From the NCBI GenBank assembly GCA_964247055.1, contig OZ176052.1, forward strand, positions 3,968,001 to 4,032,000: a stretch of 64,000 nucleotides of DNA, given 5' to 3'. The notes under the pieces are model-generated. The model was not told the DNA's origin and searched no databases. It saw only the letters and a program-made list of their open reading frames with translations. Positions 61,888 to 64,000 of this stretch are shown here, in pieces (position 1 is the first letter of the stretch; the number at the start of each line of letters is the position of its first letter). The stretch comes from Paragordius varius (taxonomy: Eukaryota; Nematomorpha). The translations under genes and the position numbers were made by a program.

Positions 61888-62330
61888 TGAAAATTACCTA
61901 AACAAATTCTATTTATTTTATATACGTATTTTACATATGTTAATTTCGCTTATTTTTTGTATCTTTGTTTGAAAAAAATTAATTTTTTTATTTGTCAATT
62001 TTATTAATAAATAATTTCTCTCTCTCTCTCTCTAATTAATATCATACGTTTTTAAAATTTCCAAACAAAAAGGTTGTTTGAATGTAACTTAATTAAAGAT
62101 ATACCAACATCATAAATTATTTAAATTCAATAATCACAAATGATAGCTGAGAAACAAGTTTTAAAAAAAAGTAAGTTAAAGAGGTTTAACGGTTTACAGC
62201 AAAAATATTTTAATGAAAGCAATACCATGTTATGGCATATTTTAGGGGGAAAATATGCGAATTTTAGAGCCTGCGTATAAAAATTAAATGTATTATAATT
62301 ATGGTTTAGCTTTTGTTTAAATTATATTGT
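61888..62330. other. EIF3D: eIF3d 3' flank with (CT)n run
   Basis: A (TC)7-like run at about 62018-62032 follows AATAAATAAT (about 62006), a plausible poly(A) signal. No other feature seen. Confidence 0.5.
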
Positions 62331-62530
62331 TATAAAGCATTTAGCTTTCACCAAAAAACTAGCGATTACCACAAATTTAAATATATTTCTTAAATTACTT
62401 GTAAGGCCTAAAAGCACTATTAGAATCCTGATACATTTATTTATCAGGATATATATGTTTCATTAGAATATTTTATATCCCCCGATTTTGTGCTCAAAAT
62501 TTGACCACACTGCTATTTGTACTTCGATTT
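62330..62530. repeat. Family-D right-end fragment
   Basis: AAGCATTTAGCTTTCACCAA, ACTTGTAAGGCCTAAAAGCA, AATCCTGATACATTTA and TATCCCCCGATTTTGTGCTC match the right arm of the 6552-7712 element. Confidence 0.7.
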
Positions 62531-63265
62531 TTTTAAATTACGATCACATGAAAAAGGAGCCCATATAAAATATGTTTATATAAATTTATTTCCTGTATTA
62601 CTAACCCATATTGCTACAAAGTATATGGTTGAAAAAAAAACTATTTTAGGTTTTTGGCATCTTAGGGGAAGTTAATATATTTATTACCCTTAATATATAT
62701 TAAAAAATATTAATACAAGATAATTTGGTGTAAAAAAGGTTTTATGTCAACTTAATAATTTGAGGTCTACTGAAAATTGGAAACGAAAACTTTATAGGAG
62801 CCAAATTCGATTTCCGTGGATGAGAAAATAATAAATTAAAAAATTGAGTAAGTTTTTTCGAATGGGATATAACAAGTAATATATGATGTATTGAAAAATT
62901 TATTATGCATTATTAGCGATTCTGGAGGGCAGATTACAATTCACATAAATGCAATTTACGTTTTTCTACCCCATTTTTAGATTTATGCATTGTTAGTTTC
63001 AACAACTCTCCGAAAAATATAAAGATTCCATTTAAATTATTTTGTTAGGTTCGGCTAAAACTTTGTGAATCTTAGTGAGAAATAAAATTTATTTGTTGGT
63101 GCATTTTCCGCAACTCTATTGTTTTTATATGGACTAATATGCGAAAAAAATGCGATAATTTAATTTTTTATGATAGTAAAAAAAACTTGTAGGACTCTTT
63201 CTATTATTTAACCGCGTTCATTTCGGTAAGCGTATAAAGCTCGTCAATCGGATGATCTATACTTA
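62531..63265. other. Intergenic, no gene seen
   Basis: A+T-rich DNA with no recognised frame or element. Confidence 0.5.
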
Positions 63266-64000
63266 AGGTGACCAGACGTCCCGCTTTTTCACACTTAGTC
63301 CCGCGTCCCGCTACGTTTTTGAAATGTCCCGCTTTTTCACGATTATATAAAAAAAATTTTATTGAAATTTTTTATAAAAATTTATTTTTTTATTCGTCTT
63401 TTTTATCATTAGTTATCTTAAAAATCTAGATGAATTTCAAATTAAAATTTTTTATTTTTAAATTAAAAATATTTAGTTTTTTCGAATTTATGAAACACTT
63501 TGCTTCCTACCCCTACTATCATTATCAAAAGACAAATTAATACCTCAAATCGTAGCTTATACGTTATCTTCAGAAAATCAAGGTAATATAATATTTTTTA
63601 TACTAATATTAGTTTAAAAATATGAATACAAAAAGAGGATGTAAATTCAAAGATGAATTAATAAAAGAATTTCCTTTTATCAAAAAAAACGAAGAATTAA
63701 TCATTTGTTAAATGTTCTTTATGCGGGGAATTCACCCTAGCACATGGCGGAAAGCATGATATTACAAATCATATGGAAACACAGAAACATAAAAAATGTT
63801 TCGATATGGCGGCATCATCTTGCAAAATGAGCGATTTTTATCGAAAAACCGCTTTTGGAGAGGAAGAAAAGAATTTGGCACTAGCCGAAGGCGTTTTATC
63901 TTTTCACGCCGTTAATCACAATCACTCCTTTAGATCTATGGATTTTACCTCACAGGTTATATTTTACCTTATTCAATAAAAAATTTACATGTGCCCGTAC
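63266..64000 (+). mobile_element. hAT-type DNA transposon, 5' part, runs off the window
   Basis: A terminal-looking GGTGACCAGACGTCCCGC with further TCCCGCTTTTTCAC copies precedes a frame starting MNTKRGCKFKDELIKEF (63622). After one frame change at about 63707 it continues as KCSLCGEFTLAHGGKHDITN then HMETQKHKKCFD, a BED-like C2H2 zinc finger (Cys-x2-Cys, His-x4-5-His), followed by AEGVLSFHAVNHNHSFRSMD, wording typical of hAT-like transposase-derived proteins in arthropods and cnidarians. The frame change could be a small intron or decay. The catalytic domain would lie beyond 64000. Confidence 0.75.

Noticed and set aside
1-64000. LTR retroelements, CRISPR arrays, rRNA and tRNA genes
   Set aside because: No reverse transcriptase, integrase or capsid-like frame, no long direct terminal repeats, no repeat-spacer arrays and no convincing cloverleaf with A and B boxes were seen; tRNAs could be missed by eye.

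Overview
The window is strongly A+T-rich eukaryotic DNA with spliced genes (GT-AG introns) and many decayed DNA transposons. The gene set (a METTL24-type methyltransferase-like protein, the Golgi PAPS transporter PAPST1/SLC35B2, the ubiquitin-conjugating enzyme UBE2W, the nuclear-pore basket protein TPR/Megator, the co-chaperone STIP1/HOP and translation factor eIF3d) plus mariner and hAT elements points to an invertebrate animal. I cannot place the phylum. STIP1 keeps all three TPR domains, unlike the shortened Caenorhabditis form.

Layout. 1-1528: 3' part of a METTL24-like gene (+), preceded by the end of a short inverted-repeat element. 1529-3861: non-coding, then PAPST1 (-) at 3862-5754, intronless, tail-to-tail with the methyltransferase gene. 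5755-13400: transposon territory, with a 1.16 kb long-TIR element, a mariner copy split by two later insertions (one a 1,129 bp element with perfect 27 bp inverted ends), and a degenerate ~160 bp tandem array. 13471-14360: UBE2W (+). 14361-16800: repeat remnants. 16801-40962: TPR (+), about 43 exons, whose introns hold a mariner and several miniature inverted-repeat elements; a 200-N gap lies in its last exon. 44353-50974: STIP1 (-), 14 exons, tail-to-tail with TPR. 50975-54062: a cluster of one repeat family between the head-to-head STIP1 and eIF3d genes. 54063-61887: eIF3d (+), 16 exons, with a CACTA-type element and a mariner in its introns. 63266-64000: start of a hAT-type transposon.

The genes are housekeeping genes with separate jobs and do not form a functional cluster: sulfation (PAPST1), ubiquitin transfer (UBE2W), nuclear pore (TPR), Hsp70/Hsp90 hand-over (STIP1) and translation initiation (eIF3d). 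The exon models were built by following reading frame and splice sites by eye and comparing with remembered human proteins. The TPR, STIP1 and eIF3d models, and the METTL24 model from position 210, sum to multiples of three without stops.

The most unusual observation is a set of extremely short introns (22, 22, 26, 23, 25 and 39 nt) at the 5' ends of three unrelated genes, while introns further 3' run to 0.1-1.5 kb. The second is the number of different inverted-repeat element families, including two that share terminal bases but carry different short tandem arrays just inside each end.
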